A stretch of 64,000 bases of DNA from Odiellus spinosus (GCA_963920705.1 OY987227.1:11635602-11699601); one strand, 5' to 3'. Shown: positions 11,811 through 25,420, numbered from the stretch's first letter. Translations and numbers: made by a program. The notes: generated by a model from the sequence alone, not told the origin.

Positions 11811-13082
11811 CATAGCCTCCTCGATCACGCGCTTCGGCTGCGCTCGCGCTATAGAAGCCCCGGCAAAGAAAAAAATTAACATGTGTTTGAGAGAATAAAT
11901 GGAAAATTAAAATGACACCAAAAGACGGCGCGAAAAAGCACTAAAATGTAGGGGGGGAAAGTCGTGGCGAGATACAAATTCTTGTCTAAAGTTTTAAATT
12001 TACGCTCCAGCTTCCTGATTTTTTAACCACATCTAATTAAGTATGTACGGATAATTTACAAATTAATTCCGAGCCTTTGAGAATTACAGATTTTGTGTCA
12101 ATAATTGTTGAAACTAGCAAACCTATTATTTTTCTCTCCGGACGGAGCTTTTTGCGGTTTTCACCTATTGCGCGGGTTTATTTTTAAATCTCAAGCCTTG
12201 ATCAATTTACACCGGTACTGTAGACACGCTAGATACTATTTATAAACTTATAATCTAATTTCACCCTCTGATTTGATGTTATTCTATGGCAATATACTAC
12301 TCTACTCCAAAACAACTCATTTGCGAAAAATTAGTCCCTATATTAATTAATAACGTATCGAGAAATACTTCAGCCCGGTACGAAAAAGTTAAAACACTCG
12401 TTTACAAACCCCTTTCTAGAAAAGTTCATAAAGTGTGAACCTTCAATTTTCCTCATTTCTAACGGTTTCTCCATACATAAATTGTTGTAAGTCATCTTAA
12501 CAAAATATATTGCAATTAAAGATATTCAATTAAAGATTTTTTTTTTCGCCTAAGTAGTCCATTCTTGCATTGGGATTAAGTAGGACTTTATTATTTTTGA
12601 AACTGGTTTGAATAAACATGACGAATAAATCAATTTCCACGCTTAAAATTGTTCTTTTAAATTTTTAATTATTGGTTCTTATAAGTGTATCACCTAATTT
12701 AGCACTGTATCATTATCGTTTTAAAACTTGAATAAAAATTTCACAACAAATTATATGTGATAAAGCTTTGCACACGCTACCAACTTAAGTTGATAATTAT
12801 TTTTTAACTTAAAAACTTCTTACCCTAAAATTATGAAACTTGGTTAGGGAGATAAAATAAACTAATTTGCAAAACATATAATTTAATTGTGGCTTTTAAA
12901 AATCATTAAAGTCCTGAAAAGGGCAAAACCCTTCAAATTTGGTCAGTTTCCCCCCTTTGAGACGTGCATCAGTTTGGTGTCATTTTGTAAATCTCGAGAA
13001 TTCATTTATTCGCGATTTTCGGCCGATTTCCGGGGCTTCTATAGCGCGAGCGCAGCCGAAGCGCGTGATCGAGGAGGCTATG
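11811..13082. mobile_element. Segment bounded by 53-bp perfect inverted repeats
   Basis: 11811-11863 and 13030-13082 are exact reverse complements over about 53 bp. The arms are GC-rich (GCTTCGGCTGCGCTCGCGCT) in an AT-rich intron. The 1.17 kb between them has no convincing coding frame. It could be an old non-autonomous DNA transposon with internal deletions, or two opposed copies of one short repeat. No target duplication was identified. Confidence 0.6.
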
Positions 13083-13232
13083 ACCGACAGCTTACCTCGT
13101 CACCTTTCCCCGCGAAAACTCATCGGTAAACCTCAGCCCCCCGTAGATCGTCGAAGTCAAAAGATCGTAATCATCAATAAGGCACCCATCACTTACCCCT
13201 AAAAAATGAAATTTTTCAAACTCACCGAATTT

Positions 13233-13247
13233 GGGGGGGGGGGGGGG
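13233..13247. repeat. Poly-G run of 15
   Basis: Fifteen consecutive G. The length is likely to be unreliable in sequencing. Confidence 0.9.
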
Positions 13248-13984
13248 ACACCAAAGAGATTACATCCTAAATTCCAGATAGTTTAGACATCCTTTGCTCA
13301 CGTATTACAAGGATTAACGATATTTTAAACGCGAATTAAACCGAATTTAATTTTAGTAAAACATCAGCGTGCCGTTACTGTCAGGCGCCATATTACTCTC
13401 GACGGGGAAGAAGGGGGAAGCCCGAGGGGGGCGTAACGAGAAGGCATGACTAGAAATAAGCCAAAATATTCTAGAGTTGCATTATGGGCGGAAATTCGTA
13501 ATAATAAAAATAATTAAATATGTAAAACTACGAATAATTAAAACATTTTCAAGTGTTTTAAAGCTAAACTAAGGTTGAAAATAATTATGACAGTTTTCAA
13601 ATTTATCCTGACAAACGTTAATTGATATAAAATGTTTCAAAATTGATAAAAATTAATAGAAAACGAAAATTAAACAAATAATTAGGGTACCCATGGAGTA
13701 ATAACACTAATAGCTATAAGAGTAGAAGGTATAAAAAGTTGTAATTTTTAATTTAAATGAATTATAAGCAAACCCAGGTTATTTTTGTAGATTTTAAAGT
13801 GAGGCTAATAATAGACACTTTCGCGAAAGACTCTTTGGATTTTGAAGCTAGACGCTAAAAGGCTCAATTATAAACAAAATTATCCTACCACGGCGACAAT
13901 CTTTTTTGTTTTTGACTTTATGCCTTTAGTGGGAAGTTTTAAATTATACTTTTATTTGAAAATGAATGACCTGATAACCGAAAA

Positions 13985-14104
13985 AAGTGAAAAAATAGGA
14001 AAATATAGGAAAATATAGGAGAAAACCGTCACTTATAGGAATTTATAGGAAGGCACTGAAAATATAGGAAAAAATGGGAAAAATAGGAAGTCTGGTCACC
14101 CTGT
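13985..14104. repeat. TATAGGA-rich dispersed repeat
   Basis: Repeated AATATAGGAAAATATAGG-type words, ending in AGTCTGGTCACCCTG (14090-14104). The same ending is at 10872-10886. A similar TATAGGA-rich stretch lies at about 32140-32225. Confidence 0.6.
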
Positions 14105-14657
14105 TAGTTGAAATTAAGTAATGTATATAGAAAGCGAGCGACACGACATAAATAGAAAAATTACTTAAAAATGTTTTTCTATTCAGTCTTTTAGTTAACA
14201 AAACTTATCAATGAAGTTTACCATTTTTAGTTTGGCACAAACTACTTAAAATATAAAATGCTAATTTTTAAAATAACTTTTTTTTCTTAATGGGGAGATT
14301 TTCTTAAAAGAAAAGCATGATAAATTACGTAATACTAATGAAAAAGGGTTTATTTTCTCACGATTTTCGTGATCCAAGATCATTTTGTCCTAAACGTCCT
14401 TGGCTAAAACCGAAACACTTACAATTTCAGACCGTACAAAGCTTTATCCAGTTTTCTTTCTTTTCGATTAAAGCGTGAAATCTTGGTTTGAGTGTTGAAA
14501 TTTTAGAATGATTTTCTTTATAGAAACGCTTGGCTTGTTAGATAGTTGAAAACTAGCGTGTGATAAGCATGCATGGTACAATGGGTAAGAAAAAAATGGT
14601 GGGTAGGCTAGTAGATTGTTAAAATTCCATATCCCCTAAACTATAACGGTACCATTT

Positions 14658-15060
14658 CTTAAAGTGAGGTTGTCACGGATTTTTCATCAACTCCAATTAA
14701 TGAAAATTGAGTAGCATTTTCGGAAAGATCGTTAAAGAACGATTCGAAATATATATCATAGAAAAAGATTATCGCGACAGGAAAAATACATATTTTATAA
14801 TCGTCATCACGATGGTGACCTGGCTATTGTTGAGCCTACAGTTAATTTTCGCGCGTTTTGGCAAGTGATAAAGTTGGATTCATGGAGAACTTGAACTCCC
14901 CATATAAGGACTAGCAACCAATGACATTGATCGAAGGCCCTTATATAGATAAGTTTTAAATTGATTTTTAGTTTAATATTTGTTTGTAAATTAAGTATTT
15001 CACGTCAGACTTTTCCTTTACGGGAAACCAATTTGAACCAATTCAAATTACTTTCTGTAT
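14658..15060. mobile_element. Degenerate, apparently chimeric TTAA-element remnant
   Basis: Starts like the 9938 element (TTAAAGTGAGGTTGTCACGG) and stays similar to about 14875. It then switches to sequence like the interior of the 24256 element (ATTCATGGAGA, then AGCAACCAATGACATTGATC). No matching right terminus was found, so this looks like a truncated fusion of two element families. Confidence 0.5.
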
Positions 15061-17401
15061 ATTAAAGCGGTGACGTTTTAAACAAGAAACCGTTACTAAT
15101 CAAAAACAAGCGAAGGATTTGCGGAGATTTATTTTTCTTAGCACCCTACACTCTTAAAACCATATGAAAAAAATAAAATTGTAATCGGCCTTCTTTGATG
15201 AGGGAATTTTTTCACTCATTTGAGGGAGAAGCTTTGGGATATTGGGAGGCCATATCAAAAACCCACACGCATTTGCGCTTAAACAACACGCGCGTCCTTT
15301 AAACGTATTTCGAGCGAGCGATGACAAGGCGAGCTAGATATATAGGGCATAACCCGCCATTTGACTGAGATCGCGACTTCCTGTTTTGGTGTTTCCTGTT
15401 ACCGCGTATAATATTCGATAGGAAGACTCATAATGCGCCCGACAAACCCAATTGCGTGAGCCTCGTCGTCCTTGTTGCCAGTAAAAAAAGATATCTTAAT
15501 TGTTATTCAACTTTTGCGCAATGAGTCAATGTAATCATTTTTGAGTTTCAATTTTAAATTATCGTGAAACGGAATTACACAAGGAAGTTTTTGACTTTTA
15601 CAGTTTATACGAAAACTTAAAGAATTATTGTTTTAGAAAGTGGAAAAATTATATTCTTTCTTTTAACTATTGACATCATGAAAATAATGTTTGAATAAAT
15701 ATTTGCTCGGTAGGCTTCGGATTAATCTTAATTTAGGCTTAGTATAATGAGGATATTTAATCAAATATTGCTATAGTATAATGACTTAGTTCCTGATCTG
15801 TAGTGTAGTGTTGATATAGTTCTTGTTAGACTGAGTAATTTTGAAGATAAATCTCAAGTTAGGCTTAGAAATTTTACGAAAAAAGCTCCACTTAGGCTTA
15901 ATTATGTAAGCCTGATAATTTTGATAAAGCTCAAGCTAAGCTTATAAATAAGCTTAATAAGAACAATTAGGCTGACCAGTTCTAATAAAAAAATTACCAC
16001 AAAGTCAAACTATATGCCTTTTGAAATTTTTCGAAATATCAATTTAAATAGCTCGGGGATTATAAAACGCATATCACACTCAACTATTCTTTAACACCTG
16101 ACCACATATTCCTTTTAAATAAATATGGAACAGCCGTTCTCAAAAAACCCTACCTGCAGTCAAACAAACAATAGCATTTCTTTTCCAAACCGTTATTTCA
16201 CTATAAAGTTTTCATTTTGAAACTAGTTTTTCTTTTAAAACTCGAAACGAGTTGAAACGAGTCCTACTCTCTCTCAGCTGGGTCTCTTTCAATCCTTATC
16301 AGTGCAAAAATAAGTGAAAAACCCGTGTGTCATGACAAAACTTTTGCACTTCTTGCCACCAGGCCATATTTGAAATCAGTCGGATAATTCAGCTCGTATG
16401 AAGATAGGCTTAGCGTTACCTCTAATAAACCGGTGTTACTGACAGTGTTGAATCGCATTCTTGAATCTTGAGCTGATTCTACTTCTAGCCTTTGTACGTT
16501 ATAGATTCAATAGTTCCCATAAGCTGTAAGTGACAACAAAAGCTAGAGAGAGAGGGAACCGAGCTTATTTTAAGGTTTTTTGAAACCTCTTGGCTGCTGG
16601 CGTCTTTCTTCGTTTTAAAGGGAATATGAAACTAGCAAATTCATAATCTATTCATTACAGACAAGATATATTTATGAAATAGGCAAAGACCTTTTACATT
16701 GACGCAGCCATTCTAAGTTGAATATTTACGTCAAATGTTTAGTCGAGAGGGAAGAAGCGGTTGGTGTAGGAGCACCATCTATAGTTTTTTTTTATTTCCT
16801 CTCGCCTTGTACGAAAGATGGCGTGTTTCTTGGAGGTATTTTCTATGAAGGAAAGTTACGAATCATTCTAGTCCAAAATAGTTATTTATCTTTTGTTAAT
16901 AGGGCCTTAGCACATGTGACTTAACACACCCCAGTCACCATTCTGGTATATTTAAACTGTGGAAGCTAATAAGCTATGCACACCCGCACTCTGATTTGTG
17001 ATATACCCGAGGGGGGATGGGCAGACACTGAATTCAGCCGTGGAGGAATACATAGTTTTCACTAAAGGGGGTAAGTGCCGTTCCCCCCATGTTGCCAACC
17101 ACTTGTGAGTGCAGAGGGAAAGGCTAGAGTTCAGTTTTGAAACTGATCTGTTCTGAACTGCACTCACAAGCTCCTGGCAACCTGGGAATGAAAGCAAAGC
17201 TGGGTAAGAGGGGTGGAATTATCTTTTGCCCCTTTACTGAAAACTATGTATAGACGGAATGCCAACTCCGCCTTTTTTCTACATAGTTACAACCTTAAAA
17301 TAGACCCAGATTATCATTGGAAAATAATGTTTTTCTATGGGAATTTAAGTTACATACAAGGGTGTTACCGAGCACTTTATTTTACGTGTTATATTCCCTT
17401 T

Positions 17402-17520
17402 TAGAAGAAGAAGAAGAAGAAGAAGAAGAAGAAGAAGGGGAAAAAATGAAGTTGAAATAAAAAGCCTCTTTGCACCTTTTCTCTTGAAAACCTTTTTTTT
17501 CTCTCTCTCTCTCTCTCTTT
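17402..17520. repeat. AAG and TC microsatellites
   Basis: About twelve AAG triplets from 17404, and a TC run at about 17498-17518. Open frames on the reverse strand here are made only of the repeat. Confidence 0.9.
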
Positions 17521-20339
17521 AAAAATAAATTCCAAAAATACTTCGATCCACCTACTACTGCTACCACCCTTGGTGATGGCGATATAAAGGGTGTCAATCA
17601 TCGATAAATAGAATGGAAAAATTTTGAAAACAGGGATGAAATTTTAGCTTGAAATTTACTGGTTTTACTTTATTTATAAATTCTCTAGAGCGTATTATTC
17701 CGTTTTTAAATAAAAAGTATGACGGGTTTTTTCTTCAAAAACTTCAATCACTCTTTTATTAATTAACTAGGGTAACGTTTTTTTTTTAAATTTCATTGAC
17801 GTTTTGGACTGGTTTATATTTAAATTGTAGGTTTCTTATTTTGGAGATTGAATTAGAACGCAAAAAAAGATTTCGAAATAAGAAAAAAAATATATGGTCA
17901 ATAAACTACAAATAGAATCCGAAATTAATTTGTTAAACTTTCTCTCCTTAAATATAATTTAGCATCTCATTTAAATTAATATTTAAAAATATGAAGTTCG
18001 TTACTATAGTCTTTATCTCACAGGTACTAATAATGAAATCGTCGATAACTTATGCAAATACTTTCTTGCGCGAGCTAGTGTTCGTTACTTTATGGTGACA
18101 GAAGCTCAAATAAAGGGGAGCCAAGCATTTCGAGGTGGAATGGATAATAAATTATTTATCAGAATAGATAATAAATTATTTTTCCTGACTTTTTTTTAAC
18201 AATACATATTTTAAATTCTTGGCTAATTAATTAGAAATAAGAGGTTTAACTAAAGCTCATTAAGAATTAAAATTAATATTTCGCTTTCGGTAATTAACGG
18301 AAAAGGATTAATTTTAGAAAATTGTTTCTCACGAACCTCTCCTGATTGAAGGAATCTCCCGAAAAGTTCGATTTCTCGGAATTGCAAATGGGGAAATTAC
18401 TTTTCCAATTCCTATATGCCATTCCAATTCCCAAGAGTCATCGGAATTAGTTTTAAAATTTAGTAGCTAGTTAACACGACTTTACTTTAGTTTCAAAAAG
18501 AGATAAAAATGGAGCCTAAGGTTTGTAGGTGCTGAAATTTCAACCTGATTCGGACTGTATAGAGTTTCATCATTTTGGAAAATCCCATTAGGAATAAAGC
18601 GACGAAAAGTGTGGGCCCGGGATTTATATATATTTCCCAGAACCAAACCTTCTTTCAATCGGTCCCTAAGCTGTTCAAATAAAAAAAAACTCTAAAGGCT
18701 ATTACCTATACTCATAGGAAGATTGGAAAGGTGTAATTCGAAAGCGATTCGTCTGTAGAAATCTTTCTATCCTTCGTAGCCCTAGTTATTTCAAAAAGAA
18801 ACTAACTTAAATTTGGAGTTACATATTACTTCGTTTTAAACGAAAATTCATTACAGAACTCACTTTATATTTAAATAGTATACACTTACTTAAACTAAAC
18901 TAAAATACAATCCTTAGATCTAAAATTCTCACGACTTGAATAAATATTCTTGAATTTTAAAAGGCATTGTGTCCACGGAATTTTTTTATTTAATTATAAA
19001 AATCATTTTGCGTAAATGATTTTTATAATAAAATAAAAAATTTCCACGAAGTATCCGTTTCTACTTATTATTAAAACTCGTATAAATATTACTAGGCAAA
19101 ATATACCGTAATTACTTAAGTTTTGCTTTATGATATTATCAACTTAATTAACATTCAAAGAACATACTTCATAATTTGGTTTGGGTAAAACATATTGAAA
19201 TGAAAACTGTGGCCTCTTTAAAATAATTAATTTCGTAAGTTGGATAAAAATGAAGGGAGAAAAGCCATCAACAATATTGTACAAATATTTCACTCTAAAA
19301 AAAACCCCAGGCACCACGCGAAATTAAACCATAACTATCACGCCTCCAGCCGTTCCGCTTCGATGCCAATCTCAGCTTGTTCAAGTTGACAATAATAGCT
19401 CTTTAGATTTGAAAAGAAGCGTGCGATGGCTCAGCTTTTTTTTTTTTTTTTTGTTTAAAAAGTAATATATATATTTTCGTCTAAAAAAATTTGGACTGAG
19501 GCTAAGGTGTTCAAGTGGAGTTGATAACGACTACGTTGTAGTCTATTAGTTATAGCATTGCGAATTATTCTGCCTCAACTTTTCCCATGGCATCCAACTC
19601 CTCTTGAAAGCGAATATAGGGGGTTCGAATCATACCCGAAGTTGCTTGCGGGGAATGTAAAGAGAAACTCTTCGCTCCGAGGATGGAGAGGAGATGGAAA
19701 CGGAGAGAGGATGGTAGGGGAAAAGTAGGAGGATGGAAGAGGCTGGAGATGAGAGGGATGAAGGAGAAGCGGGAGAGCTTTGAGGAGAAAATCGATTCTA
19801 TTAGGAGGCGCGAGCGATAAAAGCAAGCCCCACTCGTCCACGACCTTTTGTTGGAAAAGTTCATCCATGACGTCATGGATCTCTCTCTCATCTTTCTCAT
19901 CCGCCCTCCCTTTCCTCATCCCTCATCCTCGACTTCTTTCTCCTCGAAAGAGTCAGACTCGAATAATTGCTTTGGTTAAAAATATACGTCCGCGTTTTGG
20001 TATTTTAATAAAGAAATCTCTTTGATCGATGAGGGAAAACGCTACGGGGCACTCGCTATATATATTCGACCCGAAGCTTGACACCGTCAGTTCGCTAATT
20101 TAAGCCTAAATCTGGTCTTTTACACTGAAATTTTGGCGGGAAAGAGGCCCTGCGGGTACAACAATACTATGAGTACCGGTGTGTAGAGGCTGGAACGCTC
20201 TAAAAGGACAAATTTGGGATTGTTTCAATTTTTATTCTTATTAAAGAGAAAAGTGAATGAATTCATATTGTCAAGAGATACCCTATTTGAGTTTAGGCTT
20301 AAAAGATGATTGTCAAACTACCTAAAAAATAAATGGAAT

Positions 20340-20475
20340 TGATTTTTGAATCAAAGGTCAAGGGAAGTCAGGGAATTGATATTTGGTTCAAAAAGTCAAG
20401 GAAGATCAAAGAATTTTGGTCAAGAGAAAGCTTTAAATGGTCGAGAAAGGGGAGAAAGGTCAATTTATAGTAACC
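20340..20475. repeat. Dispersed GTCAGGGAAT repeat
   Basis: Copies of the theme 'gtcagggaatt ... tccaaaaagtc' lie here and at about 30115-30190, 30425-30510, 51480-51575 and 62500-62555. They are degenerate and short. The parent element is not recognised. Confidence 0.45.
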
Positions 20476-20695
20476 CTGTAATAAAGTTCAATATAGCACA
20501 GTTTAATTATAATTAATAATTTAAATTATATTTTGACTACGGTATATAAATATCAAACTGACTAATATTAACGCATTAAAAAGGACTAATCTTCAAATTC
20601 AACATTTAGTCTATTTTGAAGCTCAATGTATTAAAATATATTATACGAAACAGCAACGCTCTAACTTAGTTAATTTTATTTTTATCTCATTTCAG

Positions 20696-20815
20696 TATCA
20701 CCTCGCTGGACGGAAGAACCCAGCGACGTCCAAGTAGCTGTGTCCAAGCAAGCCGTCCTTCAGTGTAAAGCTGAGGGTTTCCCCGAGCCCAAGATCGTAT
20801 GGAGAAGGAAGAAAG
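20696..20815 (+). CDS. Dscam: Cassette 2, Ig2 first-half exon
   Basis: 120-nt exon, phase 1 to phase 1, between TTTCAG and G|GTCAGT. It encodes VSPRWTEEPSDVQVAVS, then the first cysteine in LQCKAEGFPEPKI and the tryptophan in VWRRKKG (isoform residues about 125-165). P-RW at the start and C-A-G-P-P-KI-W match the first half of Dscam Ig8 and the cassette-1 exon at 4137-4256. A stop would come soon after the donor if the intron were retained. Confidence 0.9.
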
Positions 20816-21555
20816 GTCAGTTAAACCTGGGTCAAACTAACCTTCGAATATCCCTGACTGTCCTTCTTTGAAAGATTCTCTAAAAATCTCTAAAAAGAAT
20901 GCAGGCTGCCAAAAACCTTTTTTCCTCCAACTGGTACCGCTGTTCAATACAGTTACGAAAGCTTTCACTCACAAATGTCAAAGTTCGGATGAAATTAAGT
21001 CCCCTTTTTCAAGTTGGACGGTCCTATATAGCTCCTTTTTACCGCTCGACACAAAATATCGATTTGGGTGTCAATATAGTTCAAATTGAACTAGTTTGCA
21101 AAACTACTTTATTCCCCTATATAGGTTAATATTGAGTATTAATCCGCCTTATTTTTGTTTTTAATGTTATCTCTTCGCGAACCAAGAACTCCGATACTGG
21201 TCCTTTTTTCTGGACACATTTTTCCTTTGGATAGAAACGATTTTTTGTGTGTTCCTGACCAAGTTTCTTCCCCTTTTTTTGGGGGGATTCTTTTTATTCT
21301 TCTTTCTTATAGATTGCCAGGCGTTATTACTCTAGAGAGTTCTTTGCTTACTGCTTACGGGCCTCGTATAAGAGTTTAGCCCCCCTTCATCTATTTCTTT
21401 TGTTTTAAAGTCTTCTATCTAACTCGCTGTGTAGCCTCCCAAAAAAATCGTTAAGCCTTTGTTGTAAAAATTGTTGGAAATCCACTGTAAATATCCGTCA
21501 CAAAAAGTTTAAAGAATTTAAGAAAAGACTAGCATTCCTTCAAAATAAAAAACTT

Positions 21556-22172
21556 TTAAGCTTAGTTCCCACTTGACCGAAAACACGACCGAAACACTGC
21601 GTTAACACCTCTGCGGTAAAAAAATTTCTGCACAAGATGACCGAAAACGATTTCGGTCGGACAGAATCTGTGTTCTATTTTTACCGCACAAGTCGACCGA
21701 AAGATAATTCTCTTGAAATCCTTGAGCACGCCTTCTTTTAAATATATCTCTCATCCAAAACCGTCTTCGTTTAATATTGGAAATTTTTTTGTACATAAGA
21801 TACGAAAGCATTGTATAATTAAATAAGCATAGTGTATTAATTATTTCAACAGAAAAACTCGTATCTGACAGGTCTTCCATCAGAGATGGCGCTGCAGCCT
21901 AGTTTTTTAAAAAATATTTGGCGGTAAATTCAAAAACAGACTTTAAGCAGACGACGTGTCAAGAACTCTAGTGTCTCGTTATTTTCGCGATTCTACGAGA
22001 CACTTACGTCACACCACGTGATTACTCGAATCTCCTTTCGGTCGCGGTTTTCGGTCGTATGTGTGAACCAATGGAAAATTATACCGTCGGGGCTCTGCGT
22101 TAATAGACATTTTTTGCCGCAGAGACAACTTTTTCGGTCGTTATTTTCGGTCAAGTGGGAACCTAGCTTTAA
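21556..22172. mobile_element. 617-bp TTAA-flanked miniature element with long inverted ends
   Basis: Left end has GTTCCCACTTGACCGAAAA after TTAA (21556-21559). The right end is its complement before TTAA (22169-22172). Similarity continues inward for about 60 bp, including a second ACGACCGAAA and CTCTGCGG motif on each side. The interior is rich in CGGTCG words. There is no transposase. It differs from the other TTAA families here. Confidence 0.82.
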
Positions 22173-23969
22173 GGTATTTTCTTAGTAGTTACGGAAAAAG
22201 TAGGGTTTGAAATTTAAAGGGATTGTTAAATGTAAAGAAAAAGGATTTAACGTTAGCCATGACCAATAGGAATGATGTTAAAGATGACCCAAAGGAATAA
22301 TGTTAAAAATGAGCCAAAGGGATAGTATTAAACATTGCTAAAATTATAATTAGATTAACATGACCAAAAAGATAATTATGTTAACCAGATCAAAATGATG
22401 TTAACATAACCAAAAGGATAATAATGTAATTACCATGCTTTAAAGGATAATTATGTAATTACCATGATTTTAAAGATAATTATGTTACCATGATTTTAAA
22501 TATATTTATATTAACAGTATCAAAAGATATTTTGCTAGCCCTGATTACAAGAATTCCTACGCATAAAATAATATTAACTGTTCCATCAATGAATCTCACA
22601 GTCTGAAGAATATTTATACGAAATATTTAACTCCATATAAAAAGTATCCAAAAACAAGCTATAAAAAAAAAAACAGAAAAATACTTTTTCATTTCATTAT
22701 CCCTTTAAAAATGAAAGAAGCGTGTGTGGTATGAAGAAGAAGCTCGGTGGCTCGACCTAGAGCATCTTCGGCTTTCGAGAAACTTTATACAATCCTTAAG
22801 CGCGTTGTTAGGAGTTTAAGCCTTTTTTTTTTAGAACATCCGGATTTTTTTTCCTCTCCTAGCTTAGATCTTTTCTCTCTATACTATCCTACATTCTTTT
22901 TCCGAAGCAACCAACATCATTAGTCAATGGAAAAGAAAAAGAGAAGATTGGACTTCGAGATACGAAAAAAAACCGAGCAAAATCGGCTTCTAGGGCGTCC
23001 CAACTACACTATCTGTTCAGGATCGTATTGCTAGAACTACTTTTCGGTCTAAGAGCTTTAACATTGTGTTTTAACGCGCCACGGCTTTCGCGAGTTCGAG
23101 ACACCACTGTTGAAACATAGTATATCTAGCTACATCAAAATCGATTGAAATAACTTTTCTTTTTTGATGATGAGGAGAAGAGAGGCGCGGGAAAAAAAAG
23201 ATGGAGCCAAGGATGGAGCTTTGTTCGACTTATCTGAACCAATAAATAAATGTTAGGTGAAAGAGAACATTCGTTTCGAGTTCTAGAATTTGTTTAAGTG
23301 ATGATTTTCTTTCGAAGAACTATTTTCATTACTATTATACACCCATATTAAAAATTTTACAACTTTGGGTTGACGCGTTTTTAAGAAACATTAAAATTAA
23401 ACCTAACGTTCAGACCGACCGACAGACAGTTTTCTTGTTGCTAACCAACCGAGTTGGGGTAGATTAAAGATTAGAATATTTACTATCATTTCTAGCTTTT
23501 TACGCATTGACTCATAAACGATGGATAAAATTGTAGAAGATACGTGAGATACACATTTCGTTCGATTTATTGGAATCAATAAATGTATGATAGGAAGACG
23601 GAAAAAAAAACGGCGTAAACGGGATATTGTAGACTTTACGTCATGTTCGCGGCTTGGTACGCGTTGACTCACAGAAGTCGAACCAGGATGGGATGGAAGA
23701 GGATGCTCTTTGTATCATCTGTCGCTCTTTTTCTTTTCTTTTCGCTTTTTCATTCGACCATTATGTTGTAGACTTTGATCTCGTAAAAAGGAAGCCCCAG
23801 ATCGGAAACCTCCGAAGGAAAAGAATAGAGCTTTCTATCTCTATTAAGACACTATCTCCTTTAATTTAAGGAGTACCCTATAATAACCGTTTTTATTGGA
23901 GACTTGTTATTTTTGATCAGGAAAGAGTATAGTATTTGATATAAATTGGATAGGGAATTCTCGATTCCC

Positions 23970-24945
23970 TTATATCGAAATATTGACTCCTTTAAAGCGA
24001 AATACTGACTCCTTTAAAGCGAAATACTGACTCCTTTAAAGCGAAATACTGACTCCTTTAAAGCGAAATACTGACTCCTTTAAAGCGAAATACTGACTCC
24101 TTTAAAGCGAAATACTGACTCCTTTAAAGCGAAATACTGACTCCTTTAAAGCGAAATACTGACTCCTTTAAAGCGAAATACTGACTCCTTTAAAGCGAAA
24201 TACTGACTCCTTTAAAGCGAAATACTGACTCCTTTAAAGCGAAATACTGACTGCTTTAAAGGGAGGATGCAACCTAACAATGAGTGATTTTTTATCGATT
24301 CCTTATTGTTTAAATAGGCCTAATCCACTATTTAAAAAATTTACAAACAAATATTAAACTAGAAATAAATTTAAAACTTACCCTGAAAATAGGCTTAGTG
24401 GGATTCATGGAGCTCCCGATTTCCTCGCGTGTAAGGTCTAGCGACCAATCGCACGGGACGTAAGTCTCGTGGAGATCTCGCGTGAACGACGGGCCTTTGC
24501 TCATTGGTCGCTAAACCTTACACGGACGCAATTCAGGATCTCCATGAATCCCGCTAAGCCTATTTTCAGGGTAAGTTTTAAATTTATTTCTAGTTTAATA
24601 TTTGTATTGTAAACTTTTTATCGGTGGATTAGGCCTATTTAAACGATAAGGAATCGATAAAAAATCACTTGTAATTAGGTTGCATTCTCCCTTTAAAGCG
24701 AAATACTGACTCCTTTAAAGCGAAATACTGACTCCTTTAAAGCGAAATACTGACTCCTTTAAAGCGAAATACTGACTCCTTTAAAGCGAAATACTGACTC
24801 CTTTAAAGCGAAATACTGACTCCTTTAAAGCGAAATACTGACTCCTTTAAAGCGAAATACTGACTCCTTTAAAGCAAAATACTGACTCCTTTAAAGCAAA
24901 ATACTGACTCCTTTAAAGCAAAATACTGACTCCTTTAAAACGAAA
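23970..24945. repeat. 22-bp minisatellite, about 24 copies, interrupted
   Basis: Unit CGAAATACTGACTCCTTTAA plus AG. About 13 copies lie left of the TTAA element at 24256-24696 and about 11 to its right. The last few have CAAAAT for CGAAAT. Degenerate descendants continue to about 25460. Confidence 0.95.
24256..24696. mobile_element. TTAA-flanked miniature element, GGGAGAATGCAACC family, copy 1
   Basis: Terminal inverted repeats read TTAAAGGGAGGATGCAACCT (left) and TTAAAGGGAGAATGCAACCT (right, complement). They extend inward through ATCGATTCCTTA and TAGGCCTA to about 150 bp, so the element folds into a long hairpin. It sits inside the 22-bp minisatellite, and the TTAA at each edge is part of the repeat unit, which gives the exact insertion point. 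Related copies lie at 38080-38506 and 41946-42495. Confidence 0.9.
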
Positions 24946-25205
24946 TAATATCTCCCTAATATCGAAAACTAAATATTGTCTCCCTAATATCGAAAACTAA
25001 ATAAACTACCTTATAACTAAATATCTACTCTCTTATTATAATGAAATTTGGCACCCTAATATGAAATTATTGACTCCCTCAAAACAAAATGTTGATTCCC
25101 TAAAATAGAAATACCGACTCCCTCAAAAACAAAATAACAACCTTATAACGAAATATCTACTCGACATCCCTTGTAGCGAAATATTATTATCGACTACTAT
25201 AACGA

Positions 25206-25420
25206 AATATCGACACCCATGACTCCCTTATAACGAAATATCGACACCCATGACTTCCTTATAACGAAATATTGACACCCATGACTTCCTTATAACGAAA
25301 TATTGACACCCATGACTTCCTTATAACGAAATATTGACACCCATGACTTCCTTATAACGAAATATTGACACCCATGACTTCCTTATAACGAAATATTGAC
25401 ACCCATGACTTCCTTCTAAC
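25206..25420. repeat. 31-bp tandem repeat, about 7 copies
   Basis: Unit contains TAACGAAATATTGACACCCA followed by TGACTTCCTTA. It appears to derive from the neighbouring 22-bp repeat, sharing CGAAATA-TGAC. Confidence 0.9.

Larger units (their letters stand above)
7256..20695 (+). other. 13.4-kb intron, cassette 2 Ig1 to Ig2a
   Basis: No exon was recognised on either strand. It holds the TTAA elements at 9748-9872 and 9938-10388, a 45-bp tandem repeat (10889-11130), an inverted-repeat element with CCTAA motifs (11457-11633), the 53-bp inverted pair (11811/13030), a 15-G run (13233-13247), a partial TTAA-element copy (14658 onward), a short inverted repeat (about 17102-17170), an AAG run and a TC run (17400-17520). 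The open frame around 19565-19919 is low complexity and not called. Confidence 0.65.

Noticed and set aside
17102-17170. CTTGTGAGTGCAG / CTGCACTCACAAG inverted pair
   Set aside because: Arms of 13 bp and no clear ends or relatives in the window; too little to call an element.
19565-20025. Overlapping frames on both strands, about 80-114 codons
   Set aside because: Purine/pyrimidine-biased low-complexity DNA makes open frames on both strands. No family features.
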